From positions 62,001 through 126,000 of the forward strand of contig NZ_CANMIO010000002.1 of NCBI RefSeq assembly GCF_947497935.1: DNA of 64,000 bases, written 5' to 3'. The translations under genes were made by a program, and so were the position numbers. This DNA is from an uncultured Shewanella sp. GTDB taxonomy: Bacteria > Pseudomonadota > Gammaproteobacteria > Enterobacterales > Shewanellaceae. Of the stretch, positions 35,401 through 43,995 are shown piece by piece. Position 1 is the first letter of the stretch; every line of letters begins with the position of its first letter. The notes beneath the pieces were generated by a model. It was not told where the DNA came from. It worked only from the letters and a program-made list of their open reading frames with translations, and did no database searches.

Positions 35401-36667
35401 TAAAGCTGTTCAGAATACGTTTGAAACGGATGCATCCGAAAGTGTCGATGTCGCCATTATTGGAGCGGGGCCCTCAGGCAGTATCGCCGCTAGCCTACTG
35501 CACGCTCAGGGAAAGAAGGTGCTTGTGCTTGAGAAACAGTACTTTCCGCGTTTCTCTATCGGCGAGAGCTTGCTCCCCTGCTGCATGACGGTAATCGACG
35601 AAGCCAATATGCTAGAAGCGGTAAACCGAGCGGGATTTCAATTTAAAAATGGCGCCGCCTTTAAGTACCGAGAGAGCTACACCACTTTTGATTTTACCGA
35701 CAAGTTTACTCAAGGCCCCGGCACCACTTTTCAAGTTGAACGCGCTAAGTTCGATAAGCTGTTAGCCGATGAAGCGGTAAAACAAGGGGTTGATATTCGC
35801 TATGGACACACGGTTGAGTCGATCGATTTAAGCGCCGACCCAAGGCTTAAAGTCATTAACGATAAAGACGAGTCACAATGCATAGAAGCCAAGTTCGTGC
35901 TCGATGCCAGCGGCTTTGGTCGTGTATTACCTAAGTTATTGGACTTAGAAAAACCGTCCACCTTGCCGACTCGTAGCGCCGTGTTTAACCACGTGCGAGA
36001 CAATATTACCGATCCGAGTTTCGATCGTAATAAAATCCTTATTAGCGTGCATCCTGATAACCAAGATATCTGGTATTGGCTAATCCCCTTTAGTGATGGC
36101 CGTTGCTCTGTGGGTGTTGTCGGCGAGCCGTATCAACTAGATGGTTTGCATGATGGAATTGATTGCGATCTAGACAGCATACTCAAGACAATGATCAACC
36201 AAGAGCCAGGGCTGAAAAAACTGCTGGCAAATGCCGAGTTAATTAATGACTCTGGGCTCCTAAAAGGCTACTCGGCTAACGTTAAAACATTGGCCACTGA
36301 CAAGTTTGCGCTACTAGGTAATGCCGGAGAGTTTCTCGACCCGGTGTTTTCATCTGGGGTCACGATTGCGATGCAGTCGGCGTCGATGGCCGCGAGTACG
36401 CTTGTCAGACAATTAAACGGCGAGAGCGTCGATTGGCAACAAGACTATGCAAAACCTTTGATGAAAGGGGTCGATACCTTTAGAACCTACGTCGAAGCTT
36501 GGTATGACTGCCGTTTTCAAGATGCAATCTTTTTCGAAGATCCCGACCCTAAAATCAAACAGATGATCTGCTCTATTCTTGCAGGTTATGCCTGGGATGA
36601 GAAAAACCCATTCGTTAGCGAATCAAAGCGTCGTTTAAATATGGTTGTAGAACTATGTCGCGATTAA
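35390..36667 (+). CDS. FAD-dependent halogenase-like oxidoreductase of APE cluster
   Basis: A 425-residue flavoprotein with the Rossmann site VAIIGAGPSGSIAASLL (about 20-36) and the FAD segment FALLGNAGEFLDPVFSSG (about 305). It contains FPRFSIGESLLP, the pattern common in flavin halogenases, a Lys shortly after it (FKNGAAFKY), and WYWLIP, which fits the WxWxIP motif that hinders monooxygenation in halogenases. So the gene could halogenate the aryl head, but related reductases keep parts of these motifs. It overlaps the exporter gene by 11 bases and lies in the APE operon next to the DUF3261 lipoprotein. Confidence 0.78.
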   Translation: MPTDKAVQNTFETDASESVDVAIIGAGPSGSIAASLLHAQGKKVLVLEKQYFPRFSIGESLLPCCMTVIDEANMLEAVNRAGFQFKNGAAFKYRESYTTFDFTDKFTQGPGTTFQVERAKFDKLLADEAVKQGVDIRYGHTVESIDLSADPRLKVINDKDESQCIEAKFVLDASGFGRVLPKLLDLEKPSTLPTRSAVFNHVRDNITDPSFDRNKILISVHPDNQDIWYWLIPFSDGRCSVGVVGEPYQLDGLHDGIDCDLDSILKTMINQEPGLKKLLANAELINDSGLLKGYSANVKTLATDKFALLGNAGEFLDPVFSSGVTIAMQSASMAASTLVRQLNGESVDWQQDYAKPLMKGVDTFRTYVEAWYDCRFQDAIFFEDPDPKIKQMICSILAGYAWDEKNPFVSESKRRLNMVVELCRD

Positions 36668-37365
36668 GTCTATTTATTATTAGTTCTCTGCTACTCACAG
36701 CCTGCAGCCACATCTTACAACGGCAGACTTGTGTCGAACTGGCACAAGACGTGAGCTATTGCCTTGCCCCCGTTGCAGAGCATATCGCGGCGCCTAGAAC
36801 TGCAGGGCTTGAAACAAGCGCAATTAGCGTCACTCAAAAGGTCAGTATTGAGACCCAAGACAGCCAACATGAGCTGTTAAGTCAATTAGAGTTAGATCAG
36901 CAGCAATTAACCTTGGTCGGTCTCGCCCCCCTCGGGCAAGCCTTATTTACACTGACCTATGATGATCAGACTCTAGTAAGCGAGCAGAGCCAGTTGCTTG
37001 GTGATCAATTTCAGGCTGAATACCTGTTAGCTATTATGCAATTGATATACTGGCCCGACGCAAGCGTAAACCGCCACTTACAAGGGGCTCAAATTCAGCC
37101 ATACAAATGTGACGCTCCACTGTGTCGTGGACTATTTTTTACTGGCAATGACGTTGATAATAGCTCTAATAATAGCTCTAATAATAGCGCTAATAATAGC
37201 GCTAATAATAGCTCTAATAATAGCTCTAATAATAGCGCTAACAATAGCCTTTACCTGAGTCAGCCAATAATTGAAATTCGCTACAGCAGCCTAGATGAGT
37301 GGCAAGCACAAGTTGAACTCAGCATTAAAGCTGCTAACTTCAAACTCGCCATCAGCCCGATTTAA
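36655..37365 (+). CDS. DUF3261 lipoprotein with Asn/Ser repeat insertion
   Basis: The 236-residue protein starts with a lipoprotein signal and lipobox LTAC (Cys at about 17). The remaining part has the DUF3261 pattern: SQLELDQQQLTLVGLAPLGQALFTLTYDDQ, shown here in pieces, and AEYLLAIMQLIYWP, then QPIIEIRYSS near the C-terminus. It occupies the apeN position. Between residues 169 and 198 lies a run of 30 Asn/Ser/Ala residues coded by a 12-base tandem repeat, which splits the domain with a low-complexity loop. It overlaps the flavoprotein gene by 13 bases. Confidence 0.8.
   Translation: MSRLSLFIISSLLLTACSHILQRQTCVELAQDVSYCLAPVAEHIAAPRTAGLETSAISVTQKVSIETQDSQHELLSQLELDQQQLTLVGLAPLGQALFTLTYDDQTLVSEQSQLLGDQFQAEYLLAIMQLIYWPDASVNRHLQGAQIQPYKCDAPLCRGLFFTGNDVDNSSNNSSNNSANNSANNSSNNSSNNSANNSLYLSQPIIEIRYSSLDEWQAQVELSIKAANFKLAISPI
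37159..37248 (+). repeat. 12-bp tandem repeat coding Asn-Ser-(Ser/Ala)-Asn
   Basis: Seven and a half units of AATAGC[TCT/GCT]AAT, 90 bases in all, in frame within the DUF3261 lipoprotein. Units alternate TCT and GCT in pairs (two, two, two, one), which points to duplication of 24- or 48-base blocks. Copy number changes would lengthen or shorten the loop without a frameshift. Confidence 0.95.
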
Positions 37366-37387
37366 AACTAATTTAGTGGAAATTTAA

Positions 37388-38617
37388 GTGAAGCCAACAA
37401 CTCAAATCGCGATAACTCATTTAGGTTTATGTACACCTCTAGGGCATACACCTCAGGATGTACTCGACAACTTAGTTGCCGGTAACACTGACGGCATGCA
37501 GTGGCGAGATGACCTACTGTTTGAACGAGCGGTACTTGTTGGTCAAGTCGATGCCACGTTGCCTACCATCCCTGCGGCTTTAAAGCATTTTGATACTCGT
37601 AACAACCAGCTGACTCTACTCATCGCTCAACAAATCGAGCAAGCAGTCGAGCAAGCTAAAACCCAATATGGCAGCCAGCGGATCGGCCTGGTTATCGGTA
37701 CCAGTACGTCGGGCATAGCCACTGGTGAGGCGGCGCTTGCCGAACAGCAAGGTTCTGGGAAGTTTCCTCAAGATTATGACTATTCAAAGCAGGAATTAGG
37801 CGACACCAGCCAGTTTCTACAAGCATACTTTGCTCTCACAGGCCCCTGCTATACCGTCTCTACCGCCTGCTCCTCGAGCGCCAAGGTCTTTGCCAGCGCC
37901 AAGCGCCTAATCAATGCAGACGTTTGCGATATGGTCATTGTCGGCGGAATAGATACCCTGTGTCAGCTCACTCTTAATGGTTTCCATTCTCTCGAATCAA
38001 TCTCAGCCGGACACTGCCAACCCTTTAGCGCTAATCGTGATGGCATCAACATAGGTGAAGGCGGCGCACTGTTTACGTTAGAGAAAGTGGCAGTAGAACC
38101 CCCAGCGGCAGAGACTTCGTCTATTGTGCTCAGTGGTATTGGCGAGTCTAGCGATGCTCATCATATTTCAGCGCCTCATCCTGAAGGTCGTGGTGCGATA
38201 GCAGCCATGCAAGCCGCGCTAATGATGGCAGACTTACAGCCAGAGCAAATTGATTACCTCAACTTACATGGCACTGCGACCCAAAAAAATGATGCGATGG
38301 AAAGCCGCGCGGTACAGCAGGTGTTTACGCAAACACTGCCAGCTTGCAGCTCTACAAAGCCATTAACGGGCCACACCTTAGGTGCGGCAGGCGCTATTGA
38401 AGCCGCATTTTGTTATCTGCTGCTCAGTGATTACAATAAGCAGCATTATCTGCCGCCACAGATTTGGGATGGAGAACAAGACCCTAACGATCCCGCCTTA
38501 CCACTGGTGAACAAAGGGCTGCAGAGCAAAGTCATCCATGTGATGAGTAATTCATTTGCCTTTGGTGGTAGTAATGCCAGTGTCATTTTGAGTCGAGTGA
38601 AGCAACTTAATGGCTAA
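37388..38617 (+). CDS. apeO: beta-ketoacyl-ACP synthase of APE pathway
   Basis: A 409-residue FabF-like ketosynthase that elongates the polyene together with the chain length factor. The active-site Cys is in VSTACSSSAKVFASA (about 160), with the His motifs NLHGTATQKND (about 295) and TGHTLGAAGAIEA (about 328) and the terminal SFAFGGSNASVI. The start is GTG, with GTGGA a few bases before. A 22-base gap follows the lipoprotein gene. Confidence 0.88.
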   Translation: MKPTTQIAITHLGLCTPLGHTPQDVLDNLVAGNTDGMQWRDDLLFERAVLVGQVDATLPTIPAALKHFDTRNNQLTLLIAQQIEQAVEQAKTQYGSQRIGLVIGTSTSGIATGEAALAEQQGSGKFPQDYDYSKQELGDTSQFLQAYFALTGPCYTVSTACSSSAKVFASAKRLINADVCDMVIVGGIDTLCQLTLNGFHSLESISAGHCQPFSANRDGINIGEGGALFTLEKVAVEPPAAETSSIVLSGIGESSDAHHISAPHPEGRGAIAAMQAALMMADLQPEQIDYLNLHGTATQKNDAMESRAVQQVFTQTLPACSSTKPLTGHTLGAAGAIEAAFCYLLLSDYNKQHYLPPQIWDGEQDPNDPALPLVNKGLQSKVIHVMSNSFAFGGSNASVILSRVKQLNG

Positions 38618-38681
38618 TGCTATAAACAATAACGCCTTAAACACTCGCCCTTAGACAAAAAACTAAAAGAGATACACCAAG

Positions 38682-39158
38682 ATGTTTGATGCTACAAAAC
38701 TTGCAGATCTCGATGTCGCGGAGTTTATCCCCCATCGTCAGCCAATGATCTTAATCAGTCAACTACTGAGTCATAGCCCTGATAGTTTACTGACGCAAAC
38801 CGATATCTCGGCCTGCAGCCCCTATTTCGACGACCGCTTAAATGGCGTGCCCAACTATGTTGGGATCGAGTACATGGCACAAAGCATCGCGGCACTGGCA
38901 GGCGTTGAAGCCCATCTACGTGATGATATTATTCGCGTAGGATTCCTATTAGGCAGTCGAAAACTTAAGATGCACATCTCGCAGTTTGATGCAGGGCAAA
39001 GCTACCAAACTCAGGTGACTCGTCTCTACCAGGAAGAATCAGGGTTGGCGGTATTCGATTGCCAAATATTACATAACCAAGTGGTCGTCGCCGAAGCCAA
39101 TGTGAATGTGTTTCAGCCCCAAGATACTCAGGCTTATATTGCCAGTACGAGCGACTGA
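38682..39158 (+). CDS. apeP: second 3-hydroxyacyl-ACP dehydratase of APE pathway
   Basis: A 158-residue FabA/FabZ-like hotdog protein: EFIPHRQPMILISQLL at the N-terminus, then NYVGIEYMAQSIAALAGVEA, the central helix with the Glu typical of the group, and RVGFLLGSRKLKM. It pairs with the other dehydratase in the operon; in studied APE systems the two handle different chain lengths or form a complex. Confidence 0.85.
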   Translation: MFDATKLADLDVAEFIPHRQPMILISQLLSHSPDSLLTQTDISACSPYFDDRLNGVPNYVGIEYMAQSIAALAGVEAHLRDDIIRVGFLLGSRKLKMHISQFDAGQSYQTQVTRLYQEESGLAVFDCQILHNQVVVAEANVNVFQPQDTQAYIASTSD

Positions 39159-39236
39159 TAAATTGAAAAGACATAGCCGTAGCGCCAAATATAAAAGCGT
39201 TTTACAGAACAAGGTGGCTACGCAGGGAGTAACAAG

Positions 39237-39962
39237 ATGACAAAACGAGTATTAATCACAGGTTCAAGCCGTGGCATAGGCAAAGCTATCGCACTCAAGC
39301 TTGCCGCATCAGGTTTCGACATTGCGATGCATTTTCATAGCAATCAAAGTGCAGCCGATACCACAAAAGCCGAGCTTGAGCTGTTAGGTATTAAGGTCAG
39401 CTGTTTGCAGTTTGATATTGCCGACAGAGCTGCAGTTAAACAGGCTATTGAACAAGATATCGAACAACACGGCGCTTATTATGGCGTGGTGCTCAATGCA
39501 GGCATCAATGCCGATACCGCTTTTCCTGCAATGACAGAAAGCGAGTGGGACAGTGTAGTACACACTAACCTAGATGGTTTCTATAACGTGATCCACCCTA
39601 CCGTGATGCCTATGGTGCAAGGCCGCCTAGGTGGACGCATTATTACCCTAGCGTCAGTATCAGGTATTGCGGGTAATCGTGGCCAGGTCAATTACAGTGC
39701 ATCTAAAGCCGGGATTATCGGCGCAACCAAGGCGCTTTCTCTAGAACTCGCGAAACGCAAAATTACCGTTAACTGCATCGCGCCGGGATTAATCGAAACC
39801 GATATGGTCAGCGATATCCCTAAAGAGATGGTCAACACTATCGTGCCAATGCGCCGCATGGGTAAGCCTTCTGAGATTGCTGGTTTAGCCAATTACTTGA
39901 TGTCTGAAGATGCCGCCTACATCACTCGCCAAGTGATCTCGGTGAATGGAGGCATGATATGA
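39237..39962 (+). CDS. apeQ: 3-oxoacyl-ACP reductase of APE pathway
   Basis: A 241-residue FabG-like short-chain dehydrogenase that reduces the 3-keto group with NADPH. It has the cofactor motif TGSSRGIGKAIA at residues 8-19, NAG in VVLNAGINADT, the catalytic Ser in LASVSGIAG and Tyr-Lys in VNYSASKAGIIG. GGGAG lies upstream of the start. Its stop overlaps the next ATG by four bases. Confidence 0.9.
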   Translation: MTKRVLITGSSRGIGKAIALKLAASGFDIAMHFHSNQSAADTTKAELELLGIKVSCLQFDIADRAAVKQAIEQDIEQHGAYYGVVLNAGINADTAFPAMTESEWDSVVHTNLDGFYNVIHPTVMPMVQGRLGGRIITLASVSGIAGNRGQVNYSASKAGIIGATKALSLELAKRKITVNCIAPGLIETDMVSDIPKEMVNTIVPMRRMGKPSEIAGLANYLMSEDAAYITRQVISVNGGMI

Positions 39963-41206
39963 GCCAAACCTCTTTTCCGCGCCGTGTAGTGGTAACTGGG
40001 ATGGGCGGCATTTCAGCACTCGGGCATGACTGGCCAACGATTGCCGACAATTTAAAAGCTCAAAAAAATTGCGTAGTGCGTATGGATGAATGGGACAGGT
40101 TTGAAGATCTACATACCCGTTTAGCCGCGCCGATCACCGACTTTGAAGTGCCGAGCCATTATAAACGCAAAAAGATCCGCTCCATGGGGCGTGTATCGAT
40201 TATGGCCACCCGGGCCAGTGAACTAGCGCTAATAGATGCTAACTTACTTGATGCCCCCGTGGTCACCTCTGGCGCTATGGGCATAGCCTACGGCTCATCT
40301 ACCGGCAGTACCGATCCAATCATCGCCTTTGGTGACATGCTAAAAGACGGTGATATGTCTGGCGTTACCGCCACCAGCTATATCCGTATGATGGCGCATA
40401 CAACAGCAGTGAACGTTGGCGTGTTCTTTGGTTTAAAAGGCCGCGTACATACCACCAGCAGCGCCTGTACATCAGGAAGCCAAGGCATAGGTTACGCCTA
40501 TGAAGCCATTAAATATGGCCAGCAAGATCTAATGCTGGCTGGCGGCGGCGAAGAACTTTGCCCCACCGAAGCGGTTGTATTCGACACCCTATTTGCCACC
40601 AGCACCCAAAATGATACTCCAGCTGAAACGCCGCGCCCGTTCGATAAAAACCGCGACGGTCTGGTGATAGGCGAAGGTGCCTGCACACTGGTGCTAGAAG
40701 AGCTTGAACACGCTCAAGCTCGCGGCGCAAAAATCTATGCCGAAATAGTCGGTTTTGGTACCAATGCCGACGGTCTACATGTGACTCAACCAAATAGCGA
40801 GACCATGGAAACCGCCATTCGCTTAGCGCTGAAAGATGCAGCTATTACCCCTGATAGAATTGGTTATGTGAATGCCCACGGTACGGCAACCGATCGCGGC
40901 GATATCGCTGAAACTCAAGCAACCCATGCTGTATTTGGTGCTAAGCAACCTATCTCATCACTTAAGAGCTACACTGGCCACACACTGGGCGCTTGCGGCG
41001 CGCTAGAGGCCTGGGTGAGCATAGAGATGATGAATGAAGGCTGGTTTGCACCCACGCTAAACCTGACAGATATCGACCCTGAGTGCGGCGAACTGGACTA
41101 CATCAAAGATGACATTCGTTTGCTTGAAACCGATTATGTGATGAGTAATAACTTCGCCTTCGGTGGTATTAATACTTCGCTGATCTTTAAGCGGTTTAAA
41201 AGATAG
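39959..41206 (+). CDS. apeR: second beta-ketoacyl-ACP synthase of APE pathway
   Basis: A 415-residue ketosynthase with the active-site Cys in HTTSSACTSGSQGIGYAYEA (about 166), NAHGTATDRGD (about 305) and YTGHTLGACGALEA (about 340). It is the last gene of the operon. In characterised systems ApeR is thought to condense the first steps, while ApeO and ApeC extend the chain. Its TAG stop is itself the first three bases of a 16-base palindrome that opens the downstream CTAG-rich repeat, so the repeat directly abuts the coding sequence. Confidence 0.88.
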   Translation: MSQTSFPRRVVVTGMGGISALGHDWPTIADNLKAQKNCVVRMDEWDRFEDLHTRLAAPITDFEVPSHYKRKKIRSMGRVSIMATRASELALIDANLLDAPVVTSGAMGIAYGSSTGSTDPIIAFGDMLKDGDMSGVTATSYIRMMAHTTAVNVGVFFGLKGRVHTTSSACTSGSQGIGYAYEAIKYGQQDLMLAGGGEELCPTEAVVFDTLFATSTQNDTPAETPRPFDKNRDGLVIGEGACTLVLEELEHAQARGAKIYAEIVGFGTNADGLHVTQPNSETMETAIRLALKDAAITPDRIGYVNAHGTATDRGDIAETQATHAVFGAKQPISSLKSYTGHTLGACGALEAWVSIEMMNEGWFAPTLNLTDIDPECGELDYIKDDIRLLETDYVMSNNFAFGGINTSLIFKRFKR

Positions 41207-41669
41207 GACCTAGGTCCTAGGAAATGCTAAGAAAGGTCCTAGGGAAAGCAAAGACGAACGGCCTACGGCCTTACGGACGTGACTACGTCACTTACGGAAA
41301 AGATAGGAAAAGCAGGTCCTAGGTAAAACCGAAAAAGTATGTTTTTCTGTATGTCGGGATTTTGATTTTCCTAGTAGGGCGTAGCCCGTCCTCGCAGCGA
41401 AGCATCCTAGGATGCTCGTATCTTGTTTTAAAACTAAGAAATGGTAAAGGTGGTTCTTTTAGCTTTTGATTTTCCTAGCAGGGCGTAGCCCATCCTCGCA
41501 GCGAAGCGTCCTAGAACCTAGTACCTTGTTTTAAAACTAAGAAATGGTAAAGGTGGTTCTTTTAGCTTTTGATTTTCCTAGTAGGGCGTAGCCCGTCCTC
41601 GCAGCGCAGCGTTCTAGAACCTAGGTCCTTGTTTTAAAGCGCAGCGTCCTAGAACCTAGGTCCTTTTTT
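41204..41669 (+). repeat. CTAG-rich modular intergenic repeat, locus A
   Basis: The 616-base gap after apeR is mostly this element. It opens with the palindrome TAGGACCTAGGTCCTA (41204-41219). Next come a hairpin GGCCTACGGCC (41260-41270), a hairpin GTGACTACGTCAC (41279-41291) and CTTACGGAAAAGAT (41291-41304). A 103-104-base unit then repeats from 41364, 41468 and 41571, each with CCTAG, GGGCGTAGCCC and CTCGCAGCG. It closes with CCTAGGTCCTTTTTTA. The same modules occur at loci B and C. The last 150 bases before the rhodanese gene are A/T-rich and otherwise featureless. Confidence 0.9.
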
Positions 41670-41822
41670 ATAGCTGATTTTCATCGTTAATTTCCCTTCT
41701 CTAGCCATAAACCTATAACCAGCACAAACCAAGCATTAGAAAAAACTTATTGAATTTAATCTAATTAAAGGTTTAAATATCAGCATAAGTTTGATAGGAA
41801 AACTCAAGGTAGAGTAAAAATA

Positions 41823-42146
41823 ATGAAAACGACAATCTCAAAGTTATCGACCAAACCTGCTGGCGAGCAATGCTGGCAACTGATAGAAAAAGGCGCGACT
41901 GTGATTGATGTGCGATCGCCGCAAGAGTTTGCTGGTGGTCACCTGCCGCAAGCGATCAACGTTCCTTTAGATACCTTAGATACTTGGTTGCACAAGCTTG
42001 AAAATCGTCAGCAAGTGTTTGTGCTCTATTGCGGCGCTGGCATTCGCGCCCAAAAGGGCTGCGATATTTTAACGGCTAACGGCTTAGAGAGCGTGATCAA
42101 CGGCGGTGCACTAAAAGATCTACTCAGCTGTCAGCCTAAAAGCTAA
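41823..42146 (+). CDS. single-domain rhodanese-like sulfurtransferase
   Basis: A 107-residue cytoplasmic rhodanese. The N-terminal VIDVRSPQEFAGGHLPQAIN (about 27-46) and the active-site loop YCGAGIRA with its persulfide-forming Cys (about residue 76) are clear. There is no signal peptide, so it resembles GlpE more than PspE. The substrate is unknown. It stands alone after the repeat region, convergent with the thioesterase gene. Confidence 0.88.
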   Translation: MKTTISKLSTKPAGEQCWQLIEKGATVIDVRSPQEFAGGHLPQAINVPLDTLDTWLHKLENRQQVFVLYCGAGIRAQKGCDILTANGLESVINGGALKDLLSCQPKS

Positions 42147-42177
42147 AATCATCATTTAAAGCAGAGCTCGCAACTAG

Positions 42178-42642
42178 TTAAGGTTTAAGTTGAACTGACG
42201 CCTTACTGACATACAGCCCTGAAAAGCTGGCACATAGCTTGTCATTGCAAAAGAGCTCGACCTCTATACGCACCTTTACTCGGCGGCCTAATGCGAGTTT
42301 TGATAGGTCACACTCAGGCCATTTAACCTTAGCAATTGGCTGGCTGTCGATGGGGGCGATATAACGCACATTGGCGTCAGCCAAGACGATATCACCATCA
42401 ACATTAGCCAACTTCTGTTGCAGCCATAACATGCCCCAACCAGTCAGCGTCATAAGAGTATAAATACTGCCAGCAAACATGGTCTGATGCAGGTTAATAT
42501 TAGGCTCTAGTGGAGCTGAAACCTCAAAAGTATCACCATCAAACGCCAACGGTGCTATCTGCATAAACTCACTAACAGGTATGGTTTGATGCCAAGTTTG
42601 TTGCAACTGTTCTAGTAATGTTTGATAGTTTGACTCTGTCAT
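42178..42642 (-). CDS. YiiD C-terminal-type thioesterase
   Basis: A 154-residue hotdog protein matching the thioesterase domain found at the C-terminus of E. coli YiiD: LEPNINLHQTMFAGSIYTLMTLTGWGMLWL (shown here in part: NLHQTMFAGSIYTL) and DIVLADANVRYIAPI. In E. coli yiiD follows dtd, and the same order is kept here on the minus strand. The substrate is unknown. Confidence 0.83.
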   Translation of the reverse strand: MTESNYQTLLEQLQQTWHQTIPVSEFMQIAPLAFDGDTFEVSAPLEPNINLHQTMFAGSIYTLMTLTGWGMLWLQQKLANVDGDIVLADANVRYIAPIDSQPIAKVKWPECDLSKLALGRRVKVRIEVELFCNDKLCASFSGLYVSKASVQLKP

Positions 42643-42687
42643 CTACTTTCCTAATACCAGCCTTCCCCCTGCGGACGCAGTACAGCT

Positions 42688-43125
42688 CTACACCTGCAAA
42701 TTAAAGGTCACTGGGCCGTCGTTAACTAATGATACTTTCATGTCTGCAGCAAACTGACCCGTCTGGGTGTTCACGCCTTTTGATTTACAGAAATCGACAA
42801 AGGCCTCGTAGAGTTCACGGGCTTGATCTGGCGTACCTGCACCTGAAAAACTCGGGCGCAGTCCACGGCCAGTATCGGCAGCTAAGGTAAACTGCGATAC
42901 CACTAACAGACTGCCACCTACCTGCTCAAGGTTAAGATTCATCTTGCCATTCTCATCAGAAAACACCCTATAGCTCATCACCTTAGTGGCCAGCTTTTGC
43001 ATCTTCTCGATGTTATCCTCACGCTCAACACCGAGTAACACCAACAGGCCTTTATCTATCTCACCGATAGTCGCGCCATCAACGACAACTTTTGCTTCAC
43101 TCACACGTTGAATTAAGGCAATCAC
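42688..43125 (-). CDS. dtd: D-aminoacyl-tRNA deacylase
   Basis: Dtd removes D-amino acids wrongly charged to tRNA. With the GTG start chosen here the protein is 145 residues, the same as E. coli Dtd, starting [19 protein letters not shown] lies about 10 bases upstream. The Gly-cisPro proofreading motif NDGPVTF is at the C-terminus and [12 protein letters not shown] in the middle. An in-frame upstream ATG would add five residues not seen in the family. The CTAG-rich repeat locus B lies immediately upstream. Confidence 0.93.
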   Translation of the reverse strand: MIALIQRVSEAKVVVDGATIGEIDKGLLVLLGVEREDNIEKMQKLATKVMSYRVFSDENGKMNLNLEQVGGSLLVVSQFTLAADTGRGLRPSFSGAGTPDQARELYEAFVDFCKSKGVNTQTGQFAADMKVSLVNDGPVTFNLQV

Positions 43126-43161
43126 GTACACACTCTCCAAAAAAATTAAATATTTAAAAGT

Positions 43162-43378
43162 AAGGACCTAGGTTCTAGGACGCTACGCTGCGAGGACGGG
43201 CTTCGCCCTGCTAGGAACAGCAAAAGCCAAAAGCATCACCTGCGCTCTTAGTTAGCTTCCCGCTTTTCCCATCTTTTCCGTAAGCGCAGCGTTCCGTAAG
43301 GCCGTAGGCCGTTCGGCTGTTAACGTCTTAGCTTTCCCTAGGACCTAGGACCTTTCTTTTCTTTTCCTAGAACCTTGT
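43162..43378 (-). repeat. CTAG-rich modular intergenic repeat, locus B
   Basis: Read on the minus strand, the element starts nine bases after the stop of the lipoprotein gene. Its order is the same as at the other loci: CTAG core (GGTCCTAGGTCCTAGGG), hairpin GGCCTACGGCC (43300-43310), CGCTGCGCTTACGGAAAAGAT, GCTTTTGGCTTTTGCTG, CCTAGCAGGGCGAAGCCC (hairpin at 43198-43208), CTCGCAGCGTAGCGTCCTAG and AACCTAGGTCC. It fills the whole gap to the dtd gene, whose promoter must lie in or after it. Confidence 0.9.
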
Positions 43379-43382
43379 TTAC

Positions 43383-43976
43383 TTAAATCGACTGAATGTT
43401 CTTCATCACTGGAATAGGCTTGATCACATCTTCAGCGCCTTCCGGTAACGACTGGCCGACCTGACGTAAGCCTTCATCGGTCCAAAGAATAAAACGGCGG
43501 ATCTCTTCCATGCTGATGGTATCTACAAATGTTGCCGCACCTTGCACCTGAATAACTGCACCTTGATCACGGACGACAAATTTAGCGAAGTTCAGCTTCT
43601 GGTTAAGGGTGCCAATCATAAACAACATCTCTTTGCTGCCCACATACTTAGGATGAATGGCATAAAAGCGATTCATCATGATGCGATCTATACCATCAGG
43701 ATTGATGCTAGGCTGCAAAATAAATTGGTTGTTATCGAAATTTACAGCCACCCCATTAGGACCCGCGCGAGATGCCAAATAATTTTTACTTAACAGTGCT
43801 TCTAGCAGCTTAGTTGTGGCTTCTTCGTTAGACAAACCGCCTAAATCAACACTTTCAGGCCCTTTAACTACGACCTCTGCCTCTGCCTCTGCCTCTGCAG
43901 TGTTTTCAGTCGAAGCACATGCCGTTAACCCCATAGTGAGGCTCATAGTTAAGCCTGCAACAATCAGTTTTTTCAT
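43383..43976 (-). CDS. lipoprotein of unknown function
   Basis: A 197-residue protein with lipobox LTAC (Cys at about 20) followed by an Ala-Glu repeat (AEAEAEAE). The repeat is coded by a six-base direct repeat (GCAGAG/GAGGCA type) that may vary in length. The rest is a soluble domain with DLGGLSNEEATTKLLEALL and MMNRFYAIHPKYVGSKEMLF. No known domain is recognised. It follows the proline iminopeptidase gene on the same strand by 19 bases and is likely co-transcribed. Confidence 0.7.
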   Translation of the reverse strand: MKKLIVAGLTMSLTMGLTACASTENTAEAEAEAEVVVKGPESVDLGGLSNEEATTKLLEALLSKNYLASRAGPNGVAVNFDNNQFILQPSINPDGIDRIMMNRFYAIHPKYVGSKEMLFMIGTLNQKLNFAKFVVRDQGAVIQVQGAATFVDTISMEEIRRFILWTDEGLRQVGQSLPEGAEDVIKPIPVMKNIQSI

Positions 43977-43995
43977 AGCGTCTATATTTCCTTAT

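Larger units (their letters stand above)
23850..41206 (+). other. aryl polyene (APE) biosynthetic gene cluster
   Basis: Seventeen intact genes on one strand form a near-continuous operon, many overlapping by ATGA or TAATG. The order CLF, acyltransferase, ACP, ACP, membrane protein, AMP ligase, dehydratase, glycosyltransferase-acyltransferase, thioesterase, LolA-like, MMPL exporter, DUF3261, KS, dehydratase, KR, KS matches the known APE clusters (apeC to apeR order). An ammonia lyase and a halogenase-like flavoprotein are inserted, as in Vibrio/Shewanella-type clusters. In the family the product is a yellow aryl-headed polyene carboxylate attached to a lipid in the outer membrane, protecting against oxidative stress. 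No methyltransferase is present in this segment. Confidence 0.88.

Noticed and set aside
37159..37248. Phase-variation switch by repeat slippage
   Set aside because: The unit is 12 bases, so gain or loss keeps the frame; length variation is possible but not on/off switching.
37388..41206. Primary fatty acid synthesis genes (fabF/fabZ/fabG)
   Set aside because: The two ketosynthases, unusual dehydratases and KR sit with an aryl-AMP ligase, chain length factor, LolA-like and MMPL genes, which is the APE arrangement and not a fab cluster.
41364..41639. CRISPR-like array in repeat locus A
   Set aside because: Units of about 104 bases are contiguous and wholly repeated, with no unique 30-40-base spacers and no cas genes nearby.
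43871..43900. Six-base GCCTCT repeat as an element in its own right
   Set aside because: It merely codes the Ala-Glu run of the lipoprotein on the minus strand; short codon-level repeat with no sign of regulatory role.
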